Positions 45,695 to 54,228 of a stretch of 64,000 nucleotides of DNA are shown here, in pieces. Origin of the DNA: Mycolicibacterium vinylchloridicum (GTDB lineage: Bacteria > Actinomycetota > Actinomycetes > Mycobacteriales > Mycobacteriaceae); contig NZ_JACBJQ010000010.1 in the NCBI RefSeq assembly GCF_013404075.1, positions 1 to 64,000 of the forward strand. The letters are read 5' to 3'. Under the pieces are notes generated by a model. The model ran no database searches. It was not told the DNA's origin and saw nothing but the letters and a program-made list of their open reading frames with translations. The stretch's first letter is position 1, and the number at the start of each line of letters is the position of its first letter. Position numbers and translations under genes: made by a program.

Positions 45695-46912
45695 TTAGGG
45701 GGAGATCGCCAGGAATCGGCGGACCTCGTCGCAGAACACCTGCCAGGCCGGCTCGACCCCGGTCAGCAGGTGGTTGTTGCTGGCGAGTGCCACCAGCCGG
45801 GATCCGCCGATCAGTTCGGCGAGTTCCTCACCGAACTGCATCGGCACCCGGTGGTCGTTGCGCGAATGCATGATCAGCGTCGGGCATTGCACCCGCCTGG
45901 CGGCGTCGCGGACATCGATCGCCGCGAACTCGGTGAGGAACCGCACGGCGTTCTCCGGCGAGGTGGTGCGCCGCTGCAGCTGGTCGAAATCGGCCCAGTC
46001 CGAGCGGCTCCCGTCCGGCAGGAACTGCGCGGCGAACACCTGGCGAAATGCCGGGTCGTCCTTGCCCCAGCCGACCCGGGCCAGGTCCAGGTCCAGTGCC
46101 GCGGCGCGTTGTTCCTCCTGGCTGACCGCGCGCACGCCGCGCCCGCGCGCATACGCGCTGCACAGCACCAGGTGGCTTACCTTTTCCGGATGCCGCGCCG
46201 CGTACTCGATCGCCACCGCACCGCCCTGTGACACCCCGAGCAGCGGAAAGCGTTGCAGTCCAATGGCATCCACCACCGACTCCAAATCGGCCACCCAGTC
46301 GGCGAAGGTGAACTCGCCCACCTCCCAGTCCGAGAGTCCGCACCCGCGTTCGTCGTAGCGGATGAACGTGTGACCTTCAGACAGGTCGCTGACCCAGTGC
46401 CGCCACACCGGGCTTTCGATGTCGTAGGCCAGATGTGTCATCCAGTTCGCGGCCCGCACCAACGGCGGCCCGTCGCCTGCGGTCGCATAGGCCAGCCGCA
46501 CACCGTCAGCGGCCCGGCAGAACGAGATGTGCTGGGGCGGCGCCGCGGCGACCACCGGATCTGCCGACGTCGCCAGCGTCCCGACAAAGCGGTAGCCGCG
46601 GCCACGCACGGTCCGGATATAGGTCTGGGACTCCCCGTCGTCCCCGAGTGCACGGCGAGCGGCCTTGATCCGGCTGGTCAGCGCCGCCTCACCGACGAAC
46701 TTGCCGCCCCACACCGAATCGAACAGTTCCTCTTTGGTGACCACCCGCTGGTGATTGGCGACCAGGTGCGCCAGCACATCGAAGACCTGCGGTTCGACCC
46801 GTACGACCGTGTCCCCGGAACGCAGTTCGTAATTGGGGGTGTCCAGCACGAAGTCGTCGAAGCGATAAACGCCCGATTCGGCGGGCACCTGTGGAGGTGA
46901 CTCCGGGAGCAC
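45695..46912 (-). CDS. Winged-helix DNA-binding domain fused to alpha/beta hydrolase
   Basis: A 405-residue fusion. Residues 14-112 are an OmpR/PhoB-type winged helix (RVEPQVFDVLAHLVANHQRV, TSRIKAARRALGDDGESQTY, IRTVRGRGYRFVG). Residues 130-405 are an alpha/beta hydrolase with nucleophile Ser228 in GVSQGG, an acidic residue in HSRNDHRVP, and His in SNNHLL near the end. Without a receiver domain it may act as a ligand-hydrolysing or ligand-sensing regulator. Such CadC-like hydrolase fusions are known in actinobacteria. It may regulate neighbouring genes; none is divergent here. Confidence 0.83.
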   Translation of the reverse strand: MLPESPPQVPAESGVYRFDDFVLDTPNYELRSGDTVVRVEPQVFDVLAHLVANHQRVVTKEELFDSVWGGKFVGEAALTSRIKAARRALGDDGESQTYIRTVRGRGYRFVGTLATSADPVVAAAPPQHISFCRAADGVRLAYATAGDGPPLVRAANWMTHLAYDIESPVWRHWVSDLSEGHTFIRYDERGCGLSDWEVGEFTFADWVADLESVVDAIGLQRFPLLGVSQGGAVAIEYAARHPEKVSHLVLCSAYARGRGVRAVSQEEQRAAALDLDLARVGWGKDDPAFRQVFAAQFLPDGSRSDWADFDQLQRRTTSPENAVRFLTEFAAIDVRDAARRVQCPTLIMHSRNDHRVPMQFGEELAELIGGSRLVALASNNHLLTGVEPAWQVFCDEVRRFLAISP

Positions 46913-46948
46913 GTTCCGATCTTAGCTGCGAAAACGCTGTGCGCCCCG

Positions 46949-47968
46949 TCAGGCGTCGTCGGGAAAGGTGACGACGACCTTGTCGGCGGCGCCGGGCGTG
47001 GACGCCAGCCGCAGTGCCTCGTCGACGTCGCCGAAGGGTACCGTGTGGCTGACTATCAGCCGATACGTCGCCCAGTTTTCGACGAGATCCCTTGTCACCT
47101 CGAATATTTCGTCGGGATATCCGATGGATCCGAGGATCGTGATCTCGTTGCTCATCACATTGATGAATTCGATGGGGACCGGCTCCTTGTGCACGGCGAC
47201 GACACCGATGGTGGCGCCGCGCTGGGCGGCGGCCAGCGCGGTGTTGATCACCGCGGGCACTCCGGCCGCGTCGAGGTAGATGTGGGTCCCGGCCCTGCCG
47301 CCGAACATGGCGTCTCCGGTGCCGTGCAGTTCGACGAGCTTGGCGATCACGTCGTCGTCGGCGGAGTTGATGACGGCGTCGGCACCGATCTGCAGCGCCT
47401 TGTCCAGGCGCGCCGGGATCAGGTCGGCGACCACGATGTGGCTCGCTCCGAGCGCCTTGAAGGCCAGGACCGCACCGAGGCCGATGGGCCCGGCACCGAA
47501 GATGACGACTTTGTCCCCCGGTCTGGGTTTGCACCGGTTGGCGGCGTGCCGGGCGACGGCCATCGGTTCGTTGAGTGCGGCGACTTCCCACGGGATGTGG
47601 TCCGGAATGACCTCCACGCTGACGCCGCGGACGGCGTTCTCGATCAGCAGGTAGTCGGCGAGCGCGCCGCTGTCACCGCCGTTGCCGATGATGTTGGAGG
47701 CCCGGGCCATCGGATTGATGACGACGTGATCGCCGACCGCCAGACCGGTGACGTCGGCTCCGACTTCGACGATCTCGCCGGCCGGTTCGTGGCCCAGCGG
47801 CATACGCCCCTGCCGGGGTGGCACGCCGCCGATGCTGATGTAGAAGCCGTCGGATCCGCAGACACCGCAGGCTCGCATCCTGATCAACACGTCGGCCGGC
47901 CCGACGTCGGGGCGCGGGACATCGACGACTTCGGCTGTGCCGGGACCGACGACGACCGATGCCTTCAT
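46949..47968 (-). CDS. Zinc-dependent alcohol/polyol dehydrogenase
   Basis: A 339-residue medium-chain dehydrogenase starting MKASVVVGPG. It has catalytic-zinc residues Cys37 (ACGVCGSD), His60-Glu61 (GHEP) and a Glu in NEPMAVARH. The NAD-binding motif is FGAGPIGLGAVLAF. The four-cysteine structural-zinc loop is missing; MARASNIIGNGG stands in its place. It oxidises an alcohol or sugar alcohol; the substrate is unknown. The ATG touches the stop of the zinc-ribbon gene, so the two are linked. Confidence 0.85.
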   Translation of the reverse strand: MKASVVVGPGTAEVVDVPRPDVGPADVLIRMRACGVCGSDGFYISIGGVPPRQGRMPLGHEPAGEIVEVGADVTGLAVGDHVVINPMARASNIIGNGGDSGALADYLLIENAVRGVSVEVIPDHIPWEVAALNEPMAVARHAANRCKPRPGDKVVIFGAGPIGLGAVLAFKALGASHIVVADLIPARLDKALQIGADAVINSADDDVIAKLVELHGTGDAMFGGRAGTHIYLDAAGVPAVINTALAAAQRGATIGVVAVHKEPVPIEFINVMSNEITILGSIGYPDEIFEVTRDLVENWATYRLIVSHTVPFGDVDEALRLASTPGAADKVVVTFPDDA

Positions 47969-48297
47969 CAGCGCCACCCGTCGGCGGCCTTGGCGGCCTG
48001 GACCAGCGCGTCGCACAGTTCGCGGAGCTCGTGGGTCGCCGCGCCCTCGTCGACCGCGGTCGCGACATCCTCGGCGGCGCAGCGCACCTGATAGACCCGA
48101 TCGGACAGCTCAGCGGCCTCGTCAGCGGAGAGCACGACCGCATCCTCCGGGATCGCGCTGCCCTTGACCAGGGCCCGCTGTTCGTAGGCGCGCTGACGGC
48201 AGGACTGCCTGCAGTACTGCCTGCGGCGCCCCATCCCGGCGTCAGCCACCTCGCGGCCACACCACCGGCACGACTGGGAGCGGGTACGACGCGTCAC
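47968..48297 (-). CDS. Zinc-ribbon-like protein (Rv2049c-like)
   Basis: A 109-residue protein from GTG 48297 (VTRRTRSQSC). A cysteine-rich N-terminal half CRWCGREV-x11-CRQSCRQRAYEQR is likely a treble-clef or zinc-ribbon fold, followed by an acidic helical domain. It lies divergent from rbpA as does Rv2049c in M. tuberculosis, as remembered. The family is DUF-like with no known function. A longer frame to 48384 is open but unlikely. Confidence 0.65.
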   Translation of the reverse strand: MTRRTRSQSCRWCGREVADAGMGRRRQYCRQSCRQRAYEQRALVKGSAIPEDAVVLSADEAAELSDRVYQVRCAAEDVATAVDEGAATHELRELCDALVQAAKAADGWR

Positions 48298-48355
48298 GCC
48301 TTGTGACTGTAGACGGATTGGCGAAGCGATCCCGGTATCATGGTGGGTCGAGTCG

Positions 48356-48381
48356 GGAACCGCAGTGTGTGGTCTTGCGTT
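48356..48381 (+). promoter_or_regulatory. ECF-sigma (SigE/SigH-type) promoter of rbpA
   Basis: GGAAC (48356-48360), an 18-bp spacer, and GTT (48379-48381, preceded by C giving CGTT) match the SigE/SigH -35/-10 pattern. Transcription would start near 48388-48390, giving a leader of about 50 bases before rbpA at 48440. Confidence 0.75.
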
Positions 48382-48439
48382 CACTATCCGGACTTCGTAG
48401 AGGGCCCAGGCCCTAGATAGACGCTGAGGAGAGTTGACG

Positions 48440-48778
48440 ATGGCTGATCGTGTCTTGAGAGGCAGCCGGCTCGGAGCCGTGAGCTACGAGACCGACCGCA
48501 ACCACGACTTGGCGCCGCGTCAGATCGCGCGGTACCGCACCGAGAACGGCGAGGAATTCGAGGTTCCGTTCGCCGACGACGCCGAGATCCCCGGCACCTG
48601 GCCCTGCAAGAACGGCCTGGACGGCACCCTCATCGACGGTGACCTGCCCGAGCCCAAGAAGGTCAAGCCGCCGCGGACGCACTGGGACATGCTGCTGGAA
48701 CGGCGTTCGGTCGAGGAGCTCGAAGAGCTTCTCAAGGAGCGTCTGGACCTGATCAAGTCCAAACGTCGCGGCAGCTGA
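48440..48778 (+). CDS. rbpA: RNA polymerase-binding protein RbpA
   Basis: A 112-residue RbpA, which binds RNA polymerase and group I/II sigma factors and stabilises open complexes. MADRVLRGSRLGAVSYETDR is the N-terminal tail, followed by the core beta fold (GEEFEVPFADDAEIPGTWPC) and the sigma-interaction C-terminus (WDMLLERRSVEELEELLKER). AGGAGAG lies upstream of ATG 48440. An ECF promoter precedes it. It converges on ppm1 with one base between. Confidence 0.95.
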   Translation: MADRVLRGSRLGAVSYETDRNHDLAPRQIARYRTENGEEFEVPFADDAEIPGTWPCKNGLDGTLIDGDLPEPKKVKPPRTHWDMLLERRSVEELEELLKERLDLIKSKRRGS

Positions 48779-48779
48779 T

Positions 48780-49553
48780 CTAGCGGACGACGCCGCGGGC
48801 GCGGTCCATGCGCCCGCTGATGCCCCACTGGGCGACCTTGACCATCGCTTCGCGGATGTTCGAGCCGCTCATCTTCGACACCCCGAGTTCGCGCTCGCGG
48901 AACGTGATCGGCACCTCTTTGACCGTGAAACCGCTGTTGATCGTGCGCCACGTCAGGTCGATCTGGAAGCAGTACCCCTTGGAATCGACGGCCGACAGGT
49001 CGATCTTCTCCAGTACCTCGCGCCGGTAGGCGCGGTAGCCGGCGGTGATGTCGTGGATGTCGACGCCGAGTAGGACCCGCGAATAGGTGTTGGCGGTCTT
49101 GGACAGCACCAGCCGCCGGTGCGGCCAGTTGCGCACCGTGCCGCCGGGCACATAGCGCGATCCGATGGCCAGATCCGCGCCGTTGTCGATCGCGTCCAGG
49201 AGCCGATACAACTGCTCGGGGGCATGGCTGCCGTCGGCATCCATCTCGACCAGCACGTTGTACTGCCGGCCCAATCCCCAGGCGAACCCCTCGAGGTAGG
49301 CCGCACCGAGGCCGTCTTTGGCGGTGCGATGCATGACGTGGACGCGATCCGGGTCGGCCAGCGACAGCTCGTCGGCGAGCTCGCCGGTGCCGTCGGGGCT
49401 GCCGTCATCGACGATCAGCACGTGGACGTCCGGGCAGGCCTTGTGCACCCGGCCCACGATCAGCGGCAGGTTCTCCAGCTCGTTGAATGTGGGGATGATC
49501 ACCAGGGTGCGCTGGCTGGGCGGCTCGGCGCCCGTGTTGCCCCGGTCGGTCAT
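48780..49553 (-). CDS. ppm1: Polyprenol-phosphate mannose synthase
   Basis: A 257-residue GT2 glycosyltransferase making polyprenyl-phosphomannose for lipomannan/LAM synthesis. Motifs are [17 protein letters not shown] and the DxD-type [14 protein letters not shown], plus [21 protein letters not shown]. Its start overlaps the lnt stop by four bases (ATGA). In M. tuberculosis this domain is fused to the C-terminus of Lnt as one protein; here the two are separate genes, the situation I remember in M. smegmatis. Confidence 0.92.
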   Translation of the reverse strand: MTDRGNTGAEPPSQRTLVIIPTFNELENLPLIVGRVHKACPDVHVLIVDDGSPDGTGELADELSLADPDRVHVMHRTAKDGLGAAYLEGFAWGLGRQYNVLVEMDADGSHAPEQLYRLLDAIDNGADLAIGSRYVPGGTVRNWPHRRLVLSKTANTYSRVLLGVDIHDITAGYRAYRREVLEKIDLSAVDSKGYCFQIDLTWRTINSGFTVKEVPITFRERELGVSKMSGSNIREAMVKVAQWGISGRMDRARGVVR

Positions 49554-51286
49554 GACTCTCCTTTGTCGTGCTGTCCGGCCAGAGCTGAGGATGATTCGCC
49601 CTGCTCCGGCGGGTTATCGCCGTCGTCTCCGCCCCCGGACATGCTGTTTGCGTCCCGTTGCCGCTTTCTGCGGCGCAACGGACGCATGAACCAACCATTG
49701 TGCAGTATGACGGCCATGACAACGGCAAGGGCGGCCCCGACCAGCACCCATTGCACCCACGGCCCCCAGCGGGTGGCCGGCGTCAGGCTGGTCTTGAGCC
49801 GTACGGCCATGTCGAGATAGCCCGGCGTGAAGAACTGGGTCCGGCTCAGCTCATGCCCATCGGGCGCGATCACCGCGCTGATCCCGACGGTGCCGGCCAC
49901 CACCACGTAGCGGTCGTGCTCGACGGCGCGGGCGCGGGCGAAGGCCAGCAGCTGCTCGCTCATGTTCTGGTCGAAGGTCGCGTTGTTGGTCGGAACGGCC
50001 AGCACCTGTGCGCCGTCCAGGACCGACTCACGCAGCGCCCGGTCGAAAATGACCTCCCAGCAGGTCGCCACCCCGACCGGCACCCCTGCGGCGTGCACCA
50101 CCCCCGAGCCGTTACCGGGCACGAAGTATCCGGCACGGTCGGCGAACGACGACAGATGCCGGAAGAAGCCCCGCCACGGCAGGTACTCGCCGAACGGCTG
50201 GATGATCTGCTTGTCGTGCCGCTCCCCCGGCCCGGTGACCGGGTCCCAGACGACGACGGTGTTCGACGCGAAAGGGTTCTCCGGCGTCCAGTCCGGGCGC
50301 GCCGCGACGGTGCCGACCAGGATAGGCGCACCGATCGCCTGCGCGGCGACGCTGATCTGCGCAGCGGCGTCTGTGTTGGTGTACGGGTCGATGTCCGAGG
50401 AGTTCTCCGGCCAGATCACGAACTGCGGCTGCGGCGCCCTGCCCGCGTGCACCTCGTCGGCCAGCTGGACGGTCTGGCGGACGTGATTGTCCAGGACGGC
50501 GCGACGCTGAGCGTTGAAATCCAGCCCGAGTCGCGGCACATTGCCCTGGATCGCCGCGACGGTGACCGTCGGCTCGTTGCCTGCGCCACCGGCGGCGCGG
50601 CGCACCTGCGGGGCGACCACCGCGGTGGTCAGAAGTACTGCGGTGATGCACAGTCCGGGCAGCAGCACGCCGGGCAGCGACACGTGTTCTGCTGGCTTTT
50701 CAGTGCCGCCGCGCAGCATCCAGCGCACGATCTCGAGTGTCAGCGCGGCCAGCGACGTGCCGAGCAGCACGACGCCGAACGACAGCAGCGGCACCCCGCC
50801 GAGTTGGACCAGCGACAGGAACGGACCATTGGTCTGCCCGAAACCGACTACGCCCCAAGGGAATCCGCCGAATGGCACCGTCGCCTTCAGCCACTCCTGC
50901 AGCGACCACACCAGCGCGAGCCACAACGGCCAGCCCGGCAGCTTGCGCACCACGACGGCAAGCACGCCGAATAGCGCCGGAAACAAGGCCTCCATCGCGG
51001 ACAGCGCCAGCCACGGCACCGGGCCCACCAGCCCGCTGATCCACGGAATCAGCGGGATGTAGAACGCGAGCCCGAACAAGAACCCGTACCCGAGACCGCC
51101 GACCGCTGTCGTCCTGGGGTGCACCAGAACCCAGCTGAACATCGCGAAGCTCAGCACTGCCGACCACCACCAGCCGATCGGCGGGAAGCTGATGCACAGC
51201 AACAACCCGGCGGTCACCGCGACCAGCAACCGCATCATCCGCGGCGGCAGTGCGGTGCGCAACCATGTCACCAGCCGGCTACCCAT
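49550..51286 (-). CDS. lnt: Apolipoprotein N-acyltransferase
   Basis: A 578-residue Lnt with several N-terminal membrane spans ([20 protein letters not shown] and others) and the nitrilase-like domain carrying the Glu-Lys-Cys triad: WPEN, DKQ and TCWE. It acylates the N-terminal cysteine of lipoproteins. ATG 51286 (MGSRLVTW) is chosen over the longer frame to 51589. Its first eight bases overlap the end of the amidohydrolase gene. The tail after the enzyme is polar and disordered. lnt and ppm1 form one operon. Confidence 0.9.
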   Translation of the reverse strand: MGSRLVTWLRTALPPRMMRLLVAVTAGLLLCISFPPIGWWWSAVLSFAMFSWVLVHPRTTAVGGLGYGFLFGLAFYIPLIPWISGLVGPVPWLALSAMEALFPALFGVLAVVVRKLPGWPLWLALVWSLQEWLKATVPFGGFPWGVVGFGQTNGPFLSLVQLGGVPLLSFGVVLLGTSLAALTLEIVRWMLRGGTEKPAEHVSLPGVLLPGLCITAVLLTTAVVAPQVRRAAGGAGNEPTVTVAAIQGNVPRLGLDFNAQRRAVLDNHVRQTVQLADEVHAGRAPQPQFVIWPENSSDIDPYTNTDAAAQISVAAQAIGAPILVGTVAARPDWTPENPFASNTVVVWDPVTGPGERHDKQIIQPFGEYLPWRGFFRHLSSFADRAGYFVPGNGSGVVHAAGVPVGVATCWEVIFDRALRESVLDGAQVLAVPTNNATFDQNMSEQLLAFARARAVEHDRYVVVAGTVGISAVIAPDGHELSRTQFFTPGYLDMAVRLKTSLTPATRWGPWVQWVLVGAALAVVMAVILHNGWFMRPLRRRKRQRDANSMSGGGDDGDNPPEQGESSSALAGQHDKGES

Positions 51287-52871
51287 GGAGGACGACACCG
51301 CGATGGACGGTCTGACGGCAGTGCGGCAGCGGCTCACCGGGATCCAGCCGCGGCAGTGCGGGCACCCGGGACTGCGCGTCGGTGGACCAGCGCTGCACGC
51401 TGTCGGCGGGAGCAGCGACCTCGGTCGGACCCGTTTCCCAGACCGCATAGGACGCTGGGGCGCCCGGCACGAGGGTGCCGCTGATCCCGTCGTTCTCGCC
51501 GCCGGCCCGCCAGGCACCTCGGGTAGCGGCGGCGAAGGCCGCCCGCACGGAGATCGCACTTCCGGGAGTCTGATGATGGCTGGCCGCACGCACCGTGGCC
51601 CAGGGATTGATGCTGGTCACCGGAGCATCTGAGCCGAACGCCATGGGCACGCCTGCCGATGCTAGTAGCGAGAACGGGTTGAGCGGGGCGGCTCTGCCGG
51701 AACCGAGGCGGCGGGCGTACATGCCTGTGGGGCCGCCCCACAGCGCGTCGAAATTGGGCTGCATGCTGGCCGTGATCCCGCACTGGCCGAGGACGGCGGC
51801 CTGCTCGGCGGTCACCATCTCCAGGTGTTCCAGCCGGTGCCCGCAGCGGGCCACCGCAGGCGCCCCGAACCGCTCGACAATCCGGGTGACGGCGTCGACC
51901 ACGGCACCCACCGCGGCGTCGCCGATCACGTGGAATCCCGCCGTCACGCCGGCATCTGTGCAGGCGATCAGATGCTCGGCGATGCCGTCGGCGTCCAGGT
52001 AGCAATTCCCGGTGGTGTCCGGGGCGTCGGCGTACGGCTCGCACAGCCAGGCCGTGTGCGAGCCGAGCGCGCCGTCGACGAACAGATCACCGGCCAGCCC
52101 GCGCGCACCGGTCTCCTCGATGAGCGCCCTGGCCTGTGCGGCGCTGGACACCGCCTCGCCCCAATAGCCGATGATCTCGACGCCGTGGGAGGTGGTGCGC
52201 AGCTCCTGCCAGTCGTCGAAGCCGCCGATATCGGGTCCGGCGCACTCGTGCGCGGCAACGATTCCCGCGGCGGCCAGTGCATCAAGCGCGGCCAGCCGCG
52301 CATCGGTGCGCTGCCTGGCGGTCAGCAGTCGGCGGGCCTCGCCTCGGACCAGGTGGTGGGCGTCGGCCGACAGCGGACGGTGCGGGTCGTATCCGGCGAC
52401 CGCCGCCAGCCCGGGCACCAGGTCCCGCAGTGCCGTGGAGGCCACGGCGGAGTGCACGTCGACGCGGGCGAGATAGGCCGGCACGGCGCCGGTGACGGCG
52501 TCGAGTTCCGCGGTGCTCGGGGCGTCGTCGCGCGCCCAGCCGGTGTCATCCCAGCCGTGTGCCCAGATCGGTTGGCCCGGATGGGCCGCGGCATGCTCGG
52601 CGACCATCCGCAGGAAGTGCTGCTTGGAGGTCGCCGCCGTCAGGTCCAGCCCGGTCATCAGCAGGCCGGTTGACGTCAGGTGGATGTGACTGTCCACGAA
52701 AGCCGGCGCTACGAAGCCGCCCTGCAGGTCGACGATCTCGGCGTTGCCGAACTGCGAACGGCCCACGTCGTCGCTGCCCAGCCAGGCGACGACGCCGTCA
52801 CGGACCGCCATCGCGGTGGCATCCGGATGCGACGGGCTGTGAATGCGCCCGCCGAGCAGCAGTGTGGTCAC
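51279..52871 (-). CDS. YtcJ-type amidohydrolase
   Basis: A 530-residue amidohydrolase-fold protein with the metal motif DSHIH and later conserved histidines ([24 protein letters not shown]). It is near YtcJ/NfdA-type exoenzymes that hydrolyse N-substituted formamides or imidazolones; the exact substrate is not readable. It lies just upstream of lnt on the same strand, with overlapping ends, so it is probably co-transcribed although it is unrelated in function. Confidence 0.82.
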   Translation of the reverse strand: MTTLLLGGRIHSPSHPDATAMAVRDGVVAWLGSDDVGRSQFGNAEIVDLQGGFVAPAFVDSHIHLTSTGLLMTGLDLTAATSKQHFLRMVAEHAAAHPGQPIWAHGWDDTGWARDDAPSTAELDAVTGAVPAYLARVDVHSAVASTALRDLVPGLAAVAGYDPHRPLSADAHHLVRGEARRLLTARQRTDARLAALDALAAAGIVAAHECAGPDIGGFDDWQELRTTSHGVEIIGYWGEAVSSAAQARALIEETGARGLAGDLFVDGALGSHTAWLCEPYADAPDTTGNCYLDADGIAEHLIACTDAGVTAGFHVIGDAAVGAVVDAVTRIVERFGAPAVARCGHRLEHLEMVTAEQAAVLGQCGITASMQPNFDALWGGPTGMYARRLGSGRAAPLNPFSLLASAGVPMAFGSDAPVTSINPWATVRAASHHQTPGSAISVRAAFAAATRGAWRAGGENDGISGTLVPGAPASYAVWETGPTEVAAPADSVQRWSTDAQSRVPALPRLDPGEPLPHCRQTVHRGVVLHG

Positions 52872-52914
52872 GGTGGATCAGTCTGCCCCGCAGCGGCGAG
52901 GTGGCCGGAGGGGG

Positions 52915-53388
52915 TCAGTAGCGCCGGACGATGTTGGCGTCGTGGACCGGGCCGTAGACCTGGTCCTCCACGATCTCGCCGTCGATGTAGTCGCCGCGGC
53001 CGGGATAACCGGGAGCGGTCAGGTTCACGACGCTGACCCGGCGGGCGATGCCCCGGGTGAGCAGCGCCCCGGCCACCGGACGCACCACGCTGCGGGTCGG
53101 CGGGAGCAGCATCAGCGCGCCGAGCGCGGTGCTGACCAGCCCGGGGATGAAAACCAGAACGGTGCCGAGCGCAACGAGCATGCCGTCGGCGACGGCGCCG
53201 TGCGGATCGGTGCGGGTGCGCTGAAGCTTGAGGATCTGGCGCTTGACCTGGGAACCGGCCAGCGCGACGCCGACCACCGAGGTGGCGAGCAGGATCAGCA
53301 ACGTCCACCCGAGCCCGACAGACCAGGTCAAGGCAGCCAGAACCGCGATCTCGACCAGGGCGTACACGAAAAACGTCCGCAGCACCAT
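52915..53388 (-). CDS. fxsA: FxsA-family membrane protein
   Basis: A 157-residue protein with three hydrophobic segments (TFFVYALVEIAVLAALTWSV; LLILLATSVVGVALAGSQV; GTVLVFIPGLVSTALGALML) and LLPPTRSVVRP, characteristic of FxsA, the suppressor of F-exclusion of phage T7. In mycobacteria it is conserved near ppm1/lnt (Rv2053c, as remembered). ATG 53388 is chosen. Its cellular role is unknown. Confidence 0.85.
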   Translation of the reverse strand: MVLRTFFVYALVEIAVLAALTWSVGLGWTLLILLATSVVGVALAGSQVKRQILKLQRTRTDPHGAVADGMLVALGTVLVFIPGLVSTALGALMLLPPTRSVVRPVAGALLTRGIARRVSVVNLTAPGYPGRGDYIDGEIVEDQVYGPVHDANIVRRY

Positions 53389-53449
53389 GCATGGGCAACG
53401 AGTCGGCGCGACGGCGGGTTCCGGCCAGCCTGATAGCAGCCTGTGAGTT

Positions 53450-53833
53450 CTAGTGCGCAGTGATCTCGAGGGCGACGTGGACCTTGTCGATACCGCCCCG
53501 GACCAGGCTGTGCAGGTAGAACCACCACGAGTGCTGCCAGTAGCGACGCAGCACCTTGTTGTAGACGGCGCGGGTCTCCGCGTCGGGCAGCACCCGGGCC
53601 GTCGCCTGCACCGCCACACCCTTGGGCTTACCGAGCGAATGGGACTCGGCGATGGTGACCCGCGGGGTGTTGCGAATCCGCTTGACCTTCCAGGACACCC
53701 GGTCGGTGATGACCAGCAGACGGTCGCCGTCGGGCACTCCCCAGACGGCCGTCGGCTTGGGAGTCCCGTCCTTGGTGAACGTGGTGAGCAACAGATACTT
53801 CGCCTGCGCGACGTCGTGGAAGGTGGGGGGCAT
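53450..53833 (-). CDS. PPOX-class F420-dependent enzyme (copy 1)
   Basis: A 127-residue split-barrel flavin/deazaflavin enzyme (pyridoxamine 5'-phosphate-oxidase-like). KYLLLTTFTKDGTPKPTAVW is the beta start typical of F420-binding members, followed by DRVSWKVKRIRNTPRVTIAE. It lies six bases after its paralogue on the same strand, upstream of fxsA. It has a longer C-terminus (YLHSLVRGGIDKVHVALEIT). The substrate is unknown. Confidence 0.82.
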   Translation of the reverse strand: MPPTFHDVAQAKYLLLTTFTKDGTPKPTAVWGVPDGDRLLVITDRVSWKVKRIRNTPRVTIAESHSLGKPKGVAVQATARVLPDAETRAVYNKVLRRYWQHSWWFYLHSLVRGGIDKVHVALEITAH

Positions 53834-53838
53834 CCGCG

Positions 53839-54219
53839 TCAAGCAGCCCGCAGTTCCAGGCCGATCGTGCGGTTGGTGCCGCCGCGCAGCTTGCTGAAGA
53901 AGTTGAAGACGTGGCCGACGATCCCGTAGCGCTTGCCGATCGCCTGGTAGACGCGTTCGGTCTGCGACTCGTCGAGCACGCTCGCCACGCCCTCCACGGC
54001 TTCGCTCTTCACGTTGCCCCGCATATCGCAGATCGCGACGGTCACCCGCGGGGTGTTGCGGATGCGCTTGACCTTCCACGCGTTCTTCTCGCTGATCACC
54101 AACGCGGTGTCCCCTTCTGGGACAACCCACACCGGGGTCGGCTTGGGCCGCCCGTCCTTGGTGAACGTGGTCAACGTGATGTATTTAGCCTGGACGACCT
54201 CGGCAAACGTAAGCGGCAT
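53839..54219 (-). CDS. PPOX-class F420-dependent enzyme (copy 2, Rv2061c-like)
   Basis: A 126-residue paralogue of the next gene, sharing KY-TLTTFTKDGRPKPTPVWVV and WKVKRIRNTPRVTVAI. It matches Rv2061c in position beside cobN. It ends nine bases... before the downstream paralogue's start (six between 53833 and 53839). The two probably arose by tandem duplication and may have taken different substrates. Confidence 0.85.
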   Translation of the reverse strand: MPLTFAEVVQAKYITLTTFTKDGRPKPTPVWVVPEGDTALVISEKNAWKVKRIRNTPRVTVAICDMRGNVKSEAVEGVASVLDESQTERVYQAIGKRYGIVGHVFNFFSKLRGGTNRTIGLELRAA

Positions 54220-54228
54220 CTCGCCAAT

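Noticed and set aside
49550..51589. Longer Lnt start at 51589
   Set aside because: The extra 101 residues are Arg/Pro-rich and antisense-like over the amidohydrolase frame. ATG 51286 begins at the first membrane segment.
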